Positions 44,209 through 54,289 are shown, counted from the stretch's first letter. The stretch: 64,000 nt of DNA from Pseudoalteromonas shioyasakiensis (GCF_019134595.1 NZ_CP077770.1:1074001-1138000), one strand, 5' to 3'. Program-made: numbers and translations. The notes: generated by a model from the letters alone, not told the origin.

Positions 44209-45522
44209 ATGAAAAAGCGTGTTTTATATTGGCTGCAAAATGATTTACGCCTAGTCGACAATGAAATTCTATCTGAGTTAGCTGATTTTGATGGCGAGCT
44301 TGATTTGGTGTTTGTGATTGAGCCGCGCTGGTTTAGGCAAACTAACTATCAATCAAAACCGTATGGGACGCATAAATACCATTTTTTACGTGAAAGCCTG
44401 GCAGCATTTGCACAAGCCGTTGAGCAACTTGGGCAAACACTCCATGTGATTACTGGTGAGCCTGAGCAAGTAATCAGTCAGCGTTTGAAAAAGTTCGATA
44501 TTGAAACTTTGGTTTGTACCGAGCAAGTTGGTGTTTATGAGCAAAAACAGCTCGATAAAATCAAAGTTTTATGCCCAGAAGTGACGGTGAAAACCTATCA
44601 GCAAGACACCTTGTTTAAAGCAGCGGACTTACCTTTTCAGCTTGATGACTTACCTAAAAACTTTACTGCCTTTCGCAAAAAGGTAGAAGCTGAGCCAACC
44701 TTTATAGCAGCGCCACAACAAGCTGCTAGTTACTTACCTCACCCAGTTCAGCTATGCCCTGAGCAAACTATAGATGATGTTACTGTTCACTCAGGAAGTT
44801 TTAAAGGTGGCTTAGTTGCAGCCCAAAAGCATTGTAATGCGTACTTTTCATCTAAAGCACCAAGCAGTTATAAAGAAACACGCAATGAGTTAGACGGCTT
44901 TAGTAACAGTACTAAGTTCAGTGTATGGCTCGCTGGTGGCACAATTAGCGCAAAACAGCTGTACCGAGAAGTTGAAGTGTATGAGTTACAAAACGGTGCG
45001 AATGAGTCGAGCTATTGGATAAAGTTTGAATTACTGTGGCGCGAATATTTTAAGTGGCATGCGATGCATGCTGGCGCAACACTCTTCCAGTTTAAAGGGC
45101 AAAAGCATAGTGCGCCACTGACGACTTTTAACAGCCAGCGCTTTAATGCGTGGTGCCAAGGTCGCACGCCGTTTGCTTTGGTAAATGCAATAATGCATGA
45201 GCTTAATGCGACAGGCTATATCTCTAACCGCTCTCGGCAAATTGCGGCAAGCTGTTTAGTTAATGAGCTTGAACTGGATTGGCGCTATGGCGCAGCGTAT
45301 TTCGAACAGCAACTCATCGATTACGACGTGGCTGCGAACTGGGGTAATTGGCAATATATTGCGGGTGTCGGCGTTGACCCTAGAGGCGGTCGACATTTTC
45401 ATATTAATAAGCAAACAGCGCTTTATGATCCCCTAGCGCGTTACATTCGAAAATGGCAAGGAGATCAAAGCATCGTAAGTACAATCGACAGTGTTGATGA
45501 GGTAGATTGGCCAAAAATGTAA
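44209..45522 (+). CDS. DASH-type cryptochrome/photolyase
   Basis: A 437-residue flavoprotein. The N-terminal photolyase domain has RVLYWLQNDLRLVDN. The C-terminal FAD-binding part has KFSVWLAGGTISAKQLYREV, FELLWREYFKWHAMHAG, GYISNRSRQIAAS and ELDWRYGAAYFEQQLIDYDVAANWGNWQY. This is the Cry-DASH pattern. These enzymes repair UV dimers in single-stranded DNA and may sense blue light. The motif GVDPRGGRHFHI is as in Cry-DASH proteins. Confidence 0.94.
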   Translation: MKKRVLYWLQNDLRLVDNEILSELADFDGELDLVFVIEPRWFRQTNYQSKPYGTHKYHFLRESLAAFAQAVEQLGQTLHVITGEPEQVISQRLKKFDIETLVCTEQVGVYEQKQLDKIKVLCPEVTVKTYQQDTLFKAADLPFQLDDLPKNFTAFRKKVEAEPTFIAAPQQAASYLPHPVQLCPEQTIDDVTVHSGSFKGGLVAAQKHCNAYFSSKAPSSYKETRNELDGFSNSTKFSVWLAGGTISAKQLYREVEVYELQNGANESSYWIKFELLWREYFKWHAMHAGATLFQFKGQKHSAPLTTFNSQRFNAWCQGRTPFALVNAIMHELNATGYISNRSRQIAASCLVNELELDWRYGAAYFEQQLIDYDVAANWGNWQYIAGVGVDPRGGRHFHINKQTALYDPLARYIRKWQGDQSIVSTIDSVDEVDWPKM

Positions 45523-45637
45523 TAGCCTGCGTTAGATCAATATTCTTCACAGATTTTTAGTGTTTTTTTATTTTGTTAACTAAAATAATGATTAAGGCTT
45601 GCTTTTATTGTTGGTGGGCTAGTTAACAAGGCTAATT

Positions 45638-47320
45638 ATGGCATTTAGTGAAGGGTATGATGCGATTAAATCGCAGCTTGGTTTAGACATTGCTCAGCTA
45701 ATTCTCGACAGTGGGGATGCGGGTATTTGGCTTTGGAATGTACAAACAGGCGAAACCATTTTCAATGATAAGTGGGCCGATATTATCGGTTATTCACTGC
45801 AAGAATTACTGCCAGTTTCAATCGAAACTTGGCTCAGCTTTGCTCACCCTGATGACTTGCCAAAATCTGAACAGCTATTAAATGCCCATTTTAAAGGTGA
45901 TTCTGAACGCTATATTTGCGAAGCGCGAATGAAGCACAAACAAGGGCACTGGGTTAAAGTGCTCGATAAAGGCCAAGTGCAAAGTTGGGATGAAAATGGC
46001 AATCCTGAATGGATGCTAGGCGTTCATATCGATATCACTGAGCAGTGGTTAAAAGAGCGAGAAATTGAGTTTTTACATGCTAAATTACAAAAGTTTACTG
46101 ATAACTTACCGGGGTTTGTTTATCAATATATAGTTGATAAAAATGACCAAGCTTACTTCCCTTTTGCAAGCTCTAAAGTTTTTGATATCTATGGCTGCAC
46201 GGCAGATGATATAAAAAAGTCTGCTGATTTAATCATGCATATTATCCATCCAGATGACTTAAAGCGTGTTATAAAAAGTATTGAAAAATCGCGAGTCGAA
46301 TTATCCGATTGGCATGAGGTTTATAGAGTCAATCACCCAACTAAAGGGGTGATTTGGGTTGAAGGAAAATCCTCACCCAAAGCCCGTGCTAATGGCAGTG
46401 TTGAGTGGAATGGTTATTCAGAAGATGTCACCGAAGAAGTTAAAAGTAACGAAAAAATACAGCTGCTTACAGCGGTATTTACAACAACAAGTCGTGGTAT
46501 ATTAATCACCACCCCTGAGCCTAAAATTGTGGATGTTAACCCTGCTTTTGAGCAAATAACAGGTTTTAGTAAATCACAAGTGCTTGGTAAAAACCCATCT
46601 ATACTCTCAGCTGAGCAGCAACCCAAAGAGTTTTTTGAAAAGATGTGGGAGCGTTTATTAAATACTGGCCGTTGGCAAGGTGAAATATGGAACAAGCGCA
46701 AAACCGGTGAAGTATTTCCTGAGTTGTTAACTATAGATGCTATGTATGACGAACATGGTAAAGTTAGTCATTATATTGGTGCATTTGATGATATTTCGCA
46801 GGCAGTAGAAAAGCGCCAACTGCTTGATGAATTAGTCAATCAAGACCCACTGACTAAGCTGTTAAATCGACGTGGTTTAGATATTCAGTTACACTCATTT
46901 TCTCATCATGCGGCGAATGAAGGTAACGAGTTTTCGTTGATTTATGTTGACCTTGATAACTTTAAATTGGTGAACGATACCTTTGGCCATGAACAGGGCG
47001 ATAATCTACTTCTTGAAATCAGTGAGCAGCTCTCACTTCAGCTGCGTGATAAAGACATATTAGCGCGTATTGGCGGCGATGAGTTTGTGATTGTGTTGCC
47101 AACGTTAGCAAAACTCTCTGTTTGCCAAGACATTGCAGGGCGCTGCCAAAAAGCGGTTGAGGGCGTAGCAAAGCGCTACGCAACAAAAGTGCCTGTGAGT
47201 GCTAGTTTTGGTATCGCGCTTTACCCAGAAGATGGTAAAAACGCCAAAGAGTTACTCGCCACTGCTGACGAGCAAATGTATAAGATGAAGCTTAAACATA
47301 AAGCATCACCACTCGGTTGA
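45638..47320 (+). CDS. PAS-PAS-PAS-GGDEF diguanylate cyclase
   Basis: A 560-residue soluble cyclase: three PAS domains (about 15-130, 145-255, 265-390; the third includes EITGFSKSQVLGKNPSIL) and a GGDEF domain (395-555) with the active motif RIGGDEF. The I-site pattern is RDKD six residues before, so product inhibition is likely. No membrane segment is seen. Its 3' end overlaps the converging DUF2799 gene by 15 bases. Confidence 0.93.
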   Translation: MAFSEGYDAIKSQLGLDIAQLILDSGDAGIWLWNVQTGETIFNDKWADIIGYSLQELLPVSIETWLSFAHPDDLPKSEQLLNAHFKGDSERYICEARMKHKQGHWVKVLDKGQVQSWDENGNPEWMLGVHIDITEQWLKEREIEFLHAKLQKFTDNLPGFVYQYIVDKNDQAYFPFASSKVFDIYGCTADDIKKSADLIMHIIHPDDLKRVIKSIEKSRVELSDWHEVYRVNHPTKGVIWVEGKSSPKARANGSVEWNGYSEDVTEEVKSNEKIQLLTAVFTTTSRGILITTPEPKIVDVNPAFEQITGFSKSQVLGKNPSILSAEQQPKEFFEKMWERLLNTGRWQGEIWNKRKTGEVFPELLTIDAMYDEHGKVSHYIGAFDDISQAVEKRQLLDELVNQDPLTKLLNRRGLDIQLHSFSHHAANEGNEFSLIYVDLDNFKLVNDTFGHEQGDNLLLEISEQLSLQLRDKDILARIGGDEFVIVLPTLAKLSVCQDIAGRCQKAVEGVAKRYATKVPVSASFGIALYPEDGKNAKELLATADEQMYKMKLKHKASPLG

Positions 47321-47875
47321 TATTTCGACACTCGGCAATTTATTTAAAAGCGGAAGTAAAGCACGCTCTTTGCGTAAGTCTTTGCGCTCGTTTTCTAAAT
47401 CTCTTCGTTCTCGATAAAGCTCTTTTTGTTGGCCATTATCAAGTTGATTGCTGTTAAGCTCAGCACGAATATCTTTTAGGCGGCGGTCAATGTCGTCAAT
47501 TCGGTCATCAATGTATATCAGCCTTTGCTGTACTTGATACCTGTCGTTTCCTTCTTGCCATGCTTTACGAAACGCTGTGCTATTACAGACGCCATTGTAA
47601 GATGCCCCTTGCATACCAAGCGTAAAGCCATTTTCGGGCTCACAATAAACTGCCAGACCTTGATCGTATCCCACTTTATATTCCGCAATATTGGCACTTA
47701 CGCCATACTCGCTACATTGTGATAAGGCATCTATGCCATCACGATACTCAGTGCCATCAGCGCCATGTTTATAACCAATACCATGCCAATTGGCTTGTAA
47801 ACATTCATCTTTACTGACTGAGGTACAGCCTGCTAATACGATTAATGGCAGTAGAGGAAGTATCCATTTTCTCAT
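47306..47875 (-). CDS. DUF2799 lipoprotein
   Basis: A 189-residue lipoprotein with lipobox VLAGC. The DUF2799 part (about 25-110) has ECLQANWHGIGYKHGADG and GLAVYCEPENGFTLGMQGASYNGVC. A charged coiled-coil tail follows (about 120-180, RRLKDIRAELNSNQLDNG). The function is unknown. Confidence 0.88.
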   Translation of the reverse strand: MRKWILPLLPLIVLAGCTSVSKDECLQANWHGIGYKHGADGTEYRDGIDALSQCSEYGVSANIAEYKVGYDQGLAVYCEPENGFTLGMQGASYNGVCNSTAFRKAWQEGNDRYQVQQRLIYIDDRIDDIDRRLKDIRAELNSNQLDNGQQKELYRERRDLENERKDLRKERALLPLLNKLPSVEISTEW

Positions 47876-47959
47876 TAAAGTCTCAGCTTAAATTATTAAT
47901 AACTAACTTGATTCTAGCCTGTAATATTATGTTTTAGAAAGCTGTTTTTGTATTTCATA

Positions 47960-47985
47960 ACAATGCCCTCAGGTGAAGGCATTGT
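47960..47985 (-). terminator. Hairpin after the asparagine-synthase-like gene
   Basis: ACAATGCC / GGCATTGT outer stem with an inner TCA / TGA pairing; the leftward flank has only a weak T content. Confidence 0.5.
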
Positions 47986-47994
47986 GACTATCAA

Positions 47995-49662
47995 TTACCA
48001 CTGACAGAATCGCTGAGCAATGCGAATATTTGGCTGCGCATTTTTTAGGTGAGCTAACTGTAATAAGCATAACGCGGTAAAATGACTGCGTTTGATTAAC
48101 TGATGACGGTCAAAGCGCATGATCTTGTACCAGAGCTTAAAGAGCTCGCCAAAAGGCATCAGATTGCTATTGTTAAACTGCCACTGTGATTGGTAATTTA
48201 CCTTAATATGGCAAGGCATATGACCCGGATAGGCTTGCCACGGTGCAAGCATTGCACGTGGGTAACTGGTTTTAAGCCAGCGTTGATAAAAGCGGTGTTT
48301 ACGAACATATTCAACGGGGACAGCTAAAGGATATTGCAGCACTTTCCACGAATAAAACGGATGGAAGAACTCCATTTTAAACTCGCATACTTGCTCGTTT
48401 GGAATGCTCAAATGATGGTGTTGATCATTGAGTAGTAAAAACAATTGGAATGCTTTTTCGAGTGGTAATTCAGCCAAGGGTTTAAAACTAAGTTTTAGGT
48501 TATCAATTAATTTTTGCTGTAGTAGTGACGCATTATGAACCACTGACTTTGGCAAATAAGCGTACTGCTGATCTAAATAAGCTTGAATGAGCTTATCAAG
48601 GTTGTTTTCTTTTGCTGCATCATAAATAGCGTCGCCATAAAACACGGCACCTAAGCCAACACTGCCACCATTACCAGACCAACTAATTTGTGGTCTTGAA
48701 ACGGTTTTATATTCATTGTGATGTGCTTTGCGCCAGTATTTGCCAAGGCGCTGCTCAACAGAGAGCTTTTGCGTGTCGCGTACTTGCACAATTTCAAGTT
48801 TAAGGGCATTTTGTGAAGCATATTGTTTTGCGCAGTAGAGATCTTGGCTATCTGATTGCGAAAAATTAAACGATTTAAGTTCAACACCTTGGCGTAATAG
48901 CTCGCAGTTAATTAACCGTGAATCAAGGCCGCCAGACAAGGTGCTCAGCACTTTTTTATCGGTGTGCATCGCTTTTGTTACAACACTGCGAAAAGCCTGA
49001 GTCACGCCTTCAATTGCATCTGTAACCTCTAGGTTTTGTTTGGCAAGGGCGACCCAATCAAAGTAACGTTGCTTTACCACGCCGTGGCTGGCATCAAAAC
49101 GTAATATTTCGCCAGGGTATGAGCATTTAATGTTTTTGTAAGGCGTGTGATCTAACAGCGGATAACCAAGCACAGCAAGCTCTGTAAGTGCTTCGGCATC
49201 GCTTTCAAGCTCAATACTCAACTGTTTGAATAACCCCAAGTTGGTTGAAAACAGTAAGCCTTGCGCTGTTTTTAAGGTATAAAACGGCTTTAAACCAAGT
49301 GGGTCGGTGGCAAGTACTAAGCTGCCTAATTGGCTATTAAACTGGCAAAAGCTAAATACCCCTTCACATTGCCGTAAGCAGGTGTTGAGCGAAGCTGTAT
49401 TGGCCATGGTTTTTAAATCATCACTACGCGAGCTGCTCAGTAAAGGATGACCAATCAGCGTTGCAATTTGCGACTCAGTTTGCAACCAACTCGCTTGTTG
49501 GTAAGCATCAAAGTCATAGTGAAAAATAGCTCCATTATCACAATCAAAGCGCTGAACATCTGCTTTTTTATAGCGATTAAATACATCAGCTATTTGATTA
49601 ATATAATGAAATTCTGTTTTGCCTAATTCATTGAATTGGATATAACCTGCGATAACAGCCAT
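47995..49662 (-). CDS. Asparagine-synthase-like protein lacking the glutaminase Cys
   Basis: A 555-residue protein with an N-terminal class II glutamine-amidotransferase-like domain (1-190) and a C-terminal ATP-pyrophosphatase synthase domain with PP-loop SGGLDS at 243-248. In asparagine synthetase B, Cys2 starts the glutaminase; here the N-terminus is MAVIAGYI, so that nucleophile is missing. The ATG at 49662 has AGGTGG 5-6 bases upstream; the longer start at 49710 would block the domain. It may use free ammonia or another nucleophile, as in lactam-forming relatives. It stands alone between terminators, with no recognisable precursor or partner gene. Confidence 0.82.
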   Translation of the reverse strand: MAVIAGYIQFNELGKTEFHYINQIADVFNRYKKADVQRFDCDNGAIFHYDFDAYQQASWLQTESQIATLIGHPLLSSSRSDDLKTMANTASLNTCLRQCEGVFSFCQFNSQLGSLVLATDPLGLKPFYTLKTAQGLLFSTNLGLFKQLSIELESDAEALTELAVLGYPLLDHTPYKNIKCSYPGEILRFDASHGVVKQRYFDWVALAKQNLEVTDAIEGVTQAFRSVVTKAMHTDKKVLSTLSGGLDSRLINCELLRQGVELKSFNFSQSDSQDLYCAKQYASQNALKLEIVQVRDTQKLSVEQRLGKYWRKAHHNEYKTVSRPQISWSGNGGSVGLGAVFYGDAIYDAAKENNLDKLIQAYLDQQYAYLPKSVVHNASLLQQKLIDNLKLSFKPLAELPLEKAFQLFLLLNDQHHHLSIPNEQVCEFKMEFFHPFYSWKVLQYPLAVPVEYVRKHRFYQRWLKTSYPRAMLAPWQAYPGHMPCHIKVNYQSQWQFNNSNLMPFGELFKLWYKIMRFDRHQLIKRSHFTALCLLQLAHLKNAQPNIRIAQRFCQW

Positions 49663-49724
49663 GTTAACCACCTTTTCGTTTGCTAACTTACATGTAAAGT
49701 TGCAAGCCATAGGCCAAAACGAAT

Positions 49725-49746
49725 AAAGGCCTTAAACAAGGCCTTT
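49725..49746 (-). terminator. Terminator of the PrpE-like gene
   Basis: A perfect 9-bp stem aaaggcctt / aaggccttt with loop aaac lies between the two leftward genes; leftward flank CTTTATTCGTTTT is T-rich. Confidence 0.8.
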
Positions 49747-49774
49747 GGTAACATTACAAAATTACAAACGCAGA

Positions 49775-51658
49775 TCAGCGATTGTTAAGTTGTTGGTTGA
49801 TTTCATCAAATATACTCGCATCATCAATGGTAGATGGAATTTGTAGTTCTTCACCATCGACCAATTGGCGTAAGTTCTTTCTGAGTATTTTCCCTGAGCG
49901 GGTTTTTGGGAGGCGCTCAACATGCAAAATGTTTTTCAGGCAGGCAATGGCGCCAATTTGATTTCTTACCGAGTGAACTAACTGTTGCTCAACTTCTTTG
50001 CTATCACCAAGATAATCGTCTTTGAGCACTATCATCGCCATGGGTAATTGCCCTTTAAGTGCATCGTTAACACCAAATACTGCGCATTCAGCAACAGCAG
50101 GGTGGGCTGCTACAATCTCTTCCATTTCACCGGTTGATAAGCGATGACCTGCAACGTTAATTACATCATCGGTACGACCCATAATAAATAGATACCCATC
50201 GTCATCAATATAGCCGCCATCACCAGAGAGGTAATAACCAGGGTACTCACTTAAATAGCCCGCTTGAAAGCGTTCATTGTTTTGCCAAATTGTTGGTAAG
50301 CAGCCAGGAGGTAAAGGTAGTTTAATAACCACTGCGCCGCTTTCGTTTGCGGCGCACTGCTCCCCATTCATATCAAGAATTTGTACATCAAAGCCCGGTG
50401 TTGGCACCGTCGAACTACCCGGCTTAGTAGCAAGTTGTTCAATACCAATTGGATTACACGCAATTGCCCAACCTGTTTCTGTTTGCCACCAGTGGTCGAG
50501 TACAGGCAAGCCGGTGTTGTCTTTTAGCCACTCATAGGTGGGTGGATCAAGGCGCTCGCCGGCCAAGAATAAACGTTTTAAACTTGAGGTATCGTATTTT
50601 TTAAAGCCCTTGGCGGTAGGGTCTTCTTTTTTAATTGCGCGAAATGCAGTTGGAGCACTGAATAAGGCGGTGACTTTATAATCTTCGACAACACGCCAAA
50701 ACGCACTGGCATCTGGGGTTCTAATGGGTTTTCCTTCATAAAGTACGGTGGCACAGCGATAAATGAGCGGTGCATATACAATGTATGAGTGACCAACCAC
50801 CCAGCCAATATCGGAAGCTGCCCAAAATACCTCGCCGGGCTTCATGCCATACACGGTTTCCATGCTGTAATGCATTGCAACTGCGTGACCACCGTTTTCT
50901 CGAACCACCCCTTTAGGTGTGCCTGTGGTGCCTGATGTGTAAAGAATATAAAGCGGGTCGTCACCTGCAACAGGCACTGCATCGACTGCACTTGCTGTAT
51001 CAGAGGCTGATTGCCAATCGATGTCTCTGCCATCTTGCATCTCGGCAATGGCTTGTTCCCGCTGAAATACAATACAGTGTTCAACAGCATGCTCGGCATT
51101 TTCGAGTGCTTCATCAAGCAGTGGCTTATATTCAATCACATGATTAATTTCGACCCCGCAAGACGCAGTAAGCACAAGCTTTGGCTTTGCATCATCAATA
51201 CGCACCGCGAGTTCGTGCGGTGCAAAACCACCAAATACAACGGAGTGAATGGCACCAAGGCGCGCACACGCCAGCATACCAATAACTGCTTGTGGGATCA
51301 TTGGCATATAAATGACTACACGGTCACCTTTGCTAACGCCAAGGGATTGCATGAGCCCTGCAAATTTAGCAACTTGAGTTTGTAACTCGCCATAAGTGTA
51401 TTGTTGTTTGGTATTGGTAACAGGGGAGTCGTAAATCAGTGCAGTTTGGCCGCCATAGCCTGCTTCGACGTGTTGGTCGAGGGCTAGGTAACAAGTGTTT
51501 AACTGACCATCGGCAAACCAATGGTAAAAATCATTATCGTCATATTGGTAAGGAGCACTTGGCTCTTTAAACCAAGGAATTCGTTTACTTTGCTCAAGCC
51601 AGAACTGACCCGGATCGCGCTGGAACTGTTGGTATTGTTGTTGATATTCGCCCGCCAT
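49775..51658 (-). CDS. prpE: Propionyl-CoA synthetase (PrpE-type acyl-CoA ligase)
   Basis: A 627-residue adenylate-forming ligase joining propionate (or acetate) to CoA. ATP-binding motif YTSGTTGTPKGVVRENGG, DHWWQTETGW, and the acetylatable Lys in PKTRSGKILRKNL are visible. Similarity is to PrpE rather than Acs (short N-terminus, WWQTETGWAI). The ATG at 51658 has AGGAG 7 bases upstream; an upstream ATG at 51697 falls inside the repeat element and is not used. It stands alone; no 2-methylcitrate-cycle genes are next to it. Confidence 0.9.
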   Translation of the reverse strand: MAGEYQQQYQQFQRDPGQFWLEQSKRIPWFKEPSAPYQYDDNDFYHWFADGQLNTCYLALDQHVEAGYGGQTALIYDSPVTNTKQQYTYGELQTQVAKFAGLMQSLGVSKGDRVVIYMPMIPQAVIGMLACARLGAIHSVVFGGFAPHELAVRIDDAKPKLVLTASCGVEINHVIEYKPLLDEALENAEHAVEHCIVFQREQAIAEMQDGRDIDWQSASDTASAVDAVPVAGDDPLYILYTSGTTGTPKGVVRENGGHAVAMHYSMETVYGMKPGEVFWAASDIGWVVGHSYIVYAPLIYRCATVLYEGKPIRTPDASAFWRVVEDYKVTALFSAPTAFRAIKKEDPTAKGFKKYDTSSLKRLFLAGERLDPPTYEWLKDNTGLPVLDHWWQTETGWAIACNPIGIEQLATKPGSSTVPTPGFDVQILDMNGEQCAANESGAVVIKLPLPPGCLPTIWQNNERFQAGYLSEYPGYYLSGDGGYIDDDGYLFIMGRTDDVINVAGHRLSTGEMEEIVAAHPAVAECAVFGVNDALKGQLPMAMIVLKDDYLGDSKEVEQQLVHSVRNQIGAIACLKNILHVERLPKTRSGKILRKNLRQLVDGEELQIPSTIDDASIFDEINQQLNNR

Positions 51659-51689
51659 TGTGAGGCTCCTATACTTTTTAGTGAGAGTA

Positions 51690-51954
51690 ATATCCAAGCT
51701 ACCCTAAGATGCATGTTTCAGCGCTATCACAGGGAAGTCAATACAAGGCGTGGCAATGTAGGAATGTGGTTACCTTTCAAATTGTCACAACACAGTAGTG
51801 GGTTTCCTGTGAAGCGCCCAAAGGGCAAGGCTAAAACGCATTTATCCAGCGTTATTGATTTTAATAAGGGAACAACCATTATTTGCAATCAATGCCTTGT
51901 CTAAATGCGTTTTATCTCTTGCTGAATTCTCGCATCTTAGGGTAGCTTGGATAT
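51690..51954. mobile_element. MITE-like element, 265 bp, perfect 23-bp inverted ends
   Basis: Left end 51690-51712 and right end 51932-51954 are exact reverse complements (start ATATCCAAGCTACC). No complete transposase is encoded between them. It lies 31 bases upstream of the prpE start. No clear target-site duplication was seen by eye. Element identity and copy number cannot be tested here. Confidence 0.85.
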
Positions 51955-52025
51955 CTAAAATGTAGGTGTTTTTTTGATTAAATAATATGCGACCTTGGTC
52001 GGCATTAATTGAGCTAAATGTCGTG

Positions 52026-52050
52026 AAATCGCCCTGTTTAGGGGCGATTT
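52026..52050 (-). terminator. Terminator of the TPR histidine kinase operon
   Basis: AAATCGCCC / GGGCGATTT stem with a short loop just past the kinase stop. Confidence 0.65.
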
Positions 52051-52069
52051 TAGGGAATCGTGATGCTAA

Positions 52070-54286
52070 TTAAACCTGTTGTTCACTAATAAGCGGTAAG
52101 CAAATGAGGATCTTAACGCCACCTAGCTCACTGTGCTCAGCCTTGATAGTGCCTTTGTGTGTTTCAATTAGGCTTTTACAAATTGCAAGCCCAAGGCCTG
52201 AGCCACCTGTTTGACGGCTGCGCGACTTATCAACGCGGTATAAACGTTCGAATATTTCAACTAACTGATTATCGGTAACGCCGGGTGGGGTATCTTCAAT
52301 ACTAAAAGTAATGTTCTGCTCTGAAGCCGTCGCAATAAATTTAATTTTGCCGGGTTTATCAGTATAAAAGGCACTGTTTGATAAAAGGTTAGTCAGTACT
52401 TGCTTAATTTTATCGATATCCCACGTCACTTTGATATCTGCTGTAAGGTGAATGTTACTGGTAAATTCAAAGCCTTTGCTTTGTACAAAAGCAGCAAAGT
52501 CTTGTTGCCAAACGGATAATACATCAGCAAGTAAATAGGGTTTTAAGTTCAGATATAGGCTATCTGAGTCTGCTTGTGCTAGTTGATGAATATCACGGAT
52601 CAGTACATTGATATCGGTAAGCTTTCGATTAATGGCATCGTAAGAGGCACCAACGTCTTTGGCGATATTGTATTGCAATGCTTCAACTTGCAATTGCAGT
52701 GCTGTGAGTGGCGTGCGAATTTCATGAGACACATCGGCTAGTAAGCGGTTCTTTTTATCAACGACTTCTTGGAGTAGCTGTGCTCGTTCACTGGCAAGCT
52801 TACGCTTTTTAAATGAGCGGTAACCAAAGCCAGATATCAGTAAAATCACGCAGCTTAGGCCCAATAACGACGCTTTAAATTGCCATTCACTTTCGCTTAG
52901 TTGGGCTGCTTGAATTTGCTTATCAGCACTCAATTGGTTGATTTCTTGTTGATTTCGCATAAAAGCCACTTGGCTTTGCATCGCGGCCACAGTTAAGTCA
53001 TGCTGATTTTTACCTGTATTATCCTCAAGGGTTTGATAGCGGTTTTGCGATTCAAATGCTTGTTTATACAGTTGTAAAGCAAGGTAAGAGTCAGTGAGTA
53101 ACTTATTTAAGCTAATTTGATCTTCAATATCTTGCAGCTCGTCAGCCTGTTTTAAAGCCTGCTCTGCGGTTTTAATTGCTTCAGCGTGATCATCAAGGGT
53201 TTGATAGATGCGTGTTTGAGTGATCCCTAAAGACACCAAGTGTGAGCGAAAATTATAGTCAGTAGCGATTGCCAAAGCGCGGTTGATATAGGCTTGCGCT
53301 TCACTGATGTTATTTTGTTTTAAAGCAATTAACGCCATTAAATCGTACGAGCGACATAGCCCTGTGTTTGAAGATGATTGCTGATAATAGCTAATCGACT
53401 TCTCAGCGTAATCTGTGGCTGTAGCAAGTTCACCTTGTTTTAGCGCAGCATAGCCAACTTTCATGGCACTGTTACCGATGTCGACTTTAGAGCCAATTTC
53501 TAAATCTAACACGTGAGACATTTTAAAATGCTTTAACGATTGGGCACTGTCGCCCATACGGCGGTAAACTTCGCCAATTTCATAAAGCGAATCGGCAATG
53601 CCTTTTTTGTCATCAAGCTTCTGATGCAAAGAAAATGATTGAGTTAAACTTGCGAGCGCCGCATTGTGATCGCCAATAATGGCTTCGATTATTCCTAGAT
53701 TTAGTAATGCCGATGCATACGATTTGTCATCATCAAATTCATGTAAGATATTAACAGACTTTTGTGCCTCATTAAGGGCGGCTATGTATTTATCTTGCCA
53801 GCGTAAAATGGCTGCTAATCGCTCATAAGACTGGGCAATCAGCACTGAATCTTTTATCTGCTTGGCAATAGCTAATGCATCTCGGTAGTGCTGCTCTGCT
53901 GTTAGAAAGTTACTTTTTCTGCCTTGTGCGTAGCCCTGAATTAGCATCGCTCGTACTGTGATAGCCTGATTATTTTGCTTTTGTCCGTACTCCAGCAGCT
54001 GCTCTGCATAGCTTAGTGCTTGGTCATAATCACCACTGCTCACATTTATAAATGCCAGCGATTCAAGCGCTTCTTGCATGATGTTAGGCTCATTAACAAG
54101 GGTCGTATCGGTAGTTAACTGCTCAAATATTTCAGTGGCTTGTTTTGGGTTACTGTTACGTAGTGACTGGGCTTCGTTTAGCTTTTCTAACGCCTGCTCA
54201 GGGGTAATAGCATAGGCGCTTAGCGTTAGGCAGCTAAGGGCACAAGCTAAGGCTAAGCTTTTGTAAAATAATGGAGTATTTTTCAT
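52070..54286 (-). CDS. Periplasmic TPR sensor histidine kinase
   Basis: A 738-residue kinase. Signal peptide ends at SAYA; a row of TPR repeats fills the periplasmic part (about 30-440, e.g. NNQAITVRAMLIQGYAQGR); a transmembrane helix lies near 470-490. HisKA has LLADVSHEIRTPLTALQ, and HATPase ends GGSGLGLAICKSLIETHKG. It is orphan: no response regulator is adjacent. It begins 3 bases after the binding-protein gene, so the binding protein probably reports a ligand to it. Confidence 0.92.
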   Translation of the reverse strand: MKNTPLFYKSLALACALSCLTLSAYAITPEQALEKLNEAQSLRNSNPKQATEIFEQLTTDTTLVNEPNIMQEALESLAFINVSSGDYDQALSYAEQLLEYGQKQNNQAITVRAMLIQGYAQGRKSNFLTAEQHYRDALAIAKQIKDSVLIAQSYERLAAILRWQDKYIAALNEAQKSVNILHEFDDDKSYASALLNLGIIEAIIGDHNAALASLTQSFSLHQKLDDKKGIADSLYEIGEVYRRMGDSAQSLKHFKMSHVLDLEIGSKVDIGNSAMKVGYAALKQGELATATDYAEKSISYYQQSSSNTGLCRSYDLMALIALKQNNISEAQAYINRALAIATDYNFRSHLVSLGITQTRIYQTLDDHAEAIKTAEQALKQADELQDIEDQISLNKLLTDSYLALQLYKQAFESQNRYQTLEDNTGKNQHDLTVAAMQSQVAFMRNQQEINQLSADKQIQAAQLSESEWQFKASLLGLSCVILLISGFGYRSFKKRKLASERAQLLQEVVDKKNRLLADVSHEIRTPLTALQLQVEALQYNIAKDVGASYDAINRKLTDINVLIRDIHQLAQADSDSLYLNLKPYLLADVLSVWQQDFAAFVQSKGFEFTSNIHLTADIKVTWDIDKIKQVLTNLLSNSAFYTDKPGKIKFIATASEQNITFSIEDTPPGVTDNQLVEIFERLYRVDKSRSRQTGGSGLGLAICKSLIETHKGTIKAEHSELGGVKILICLPLISEQQV

Positions 54287-54289
54287 TTT

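Noticed and set aside
47876..49774. Lasso-peptide or similar cluster around the asparagine-synthase-like gene
   Set aside because: No precursor peptide, RRE or protease gene is visible on either side; the enzyme is kept as an orphan.
51521..51904. 127-codon open frame across prpE start and the MITE
   Set aside because: It is antisense to prpE and runs into the repeat element; its sequence shows no family features and it has no ribosome site.
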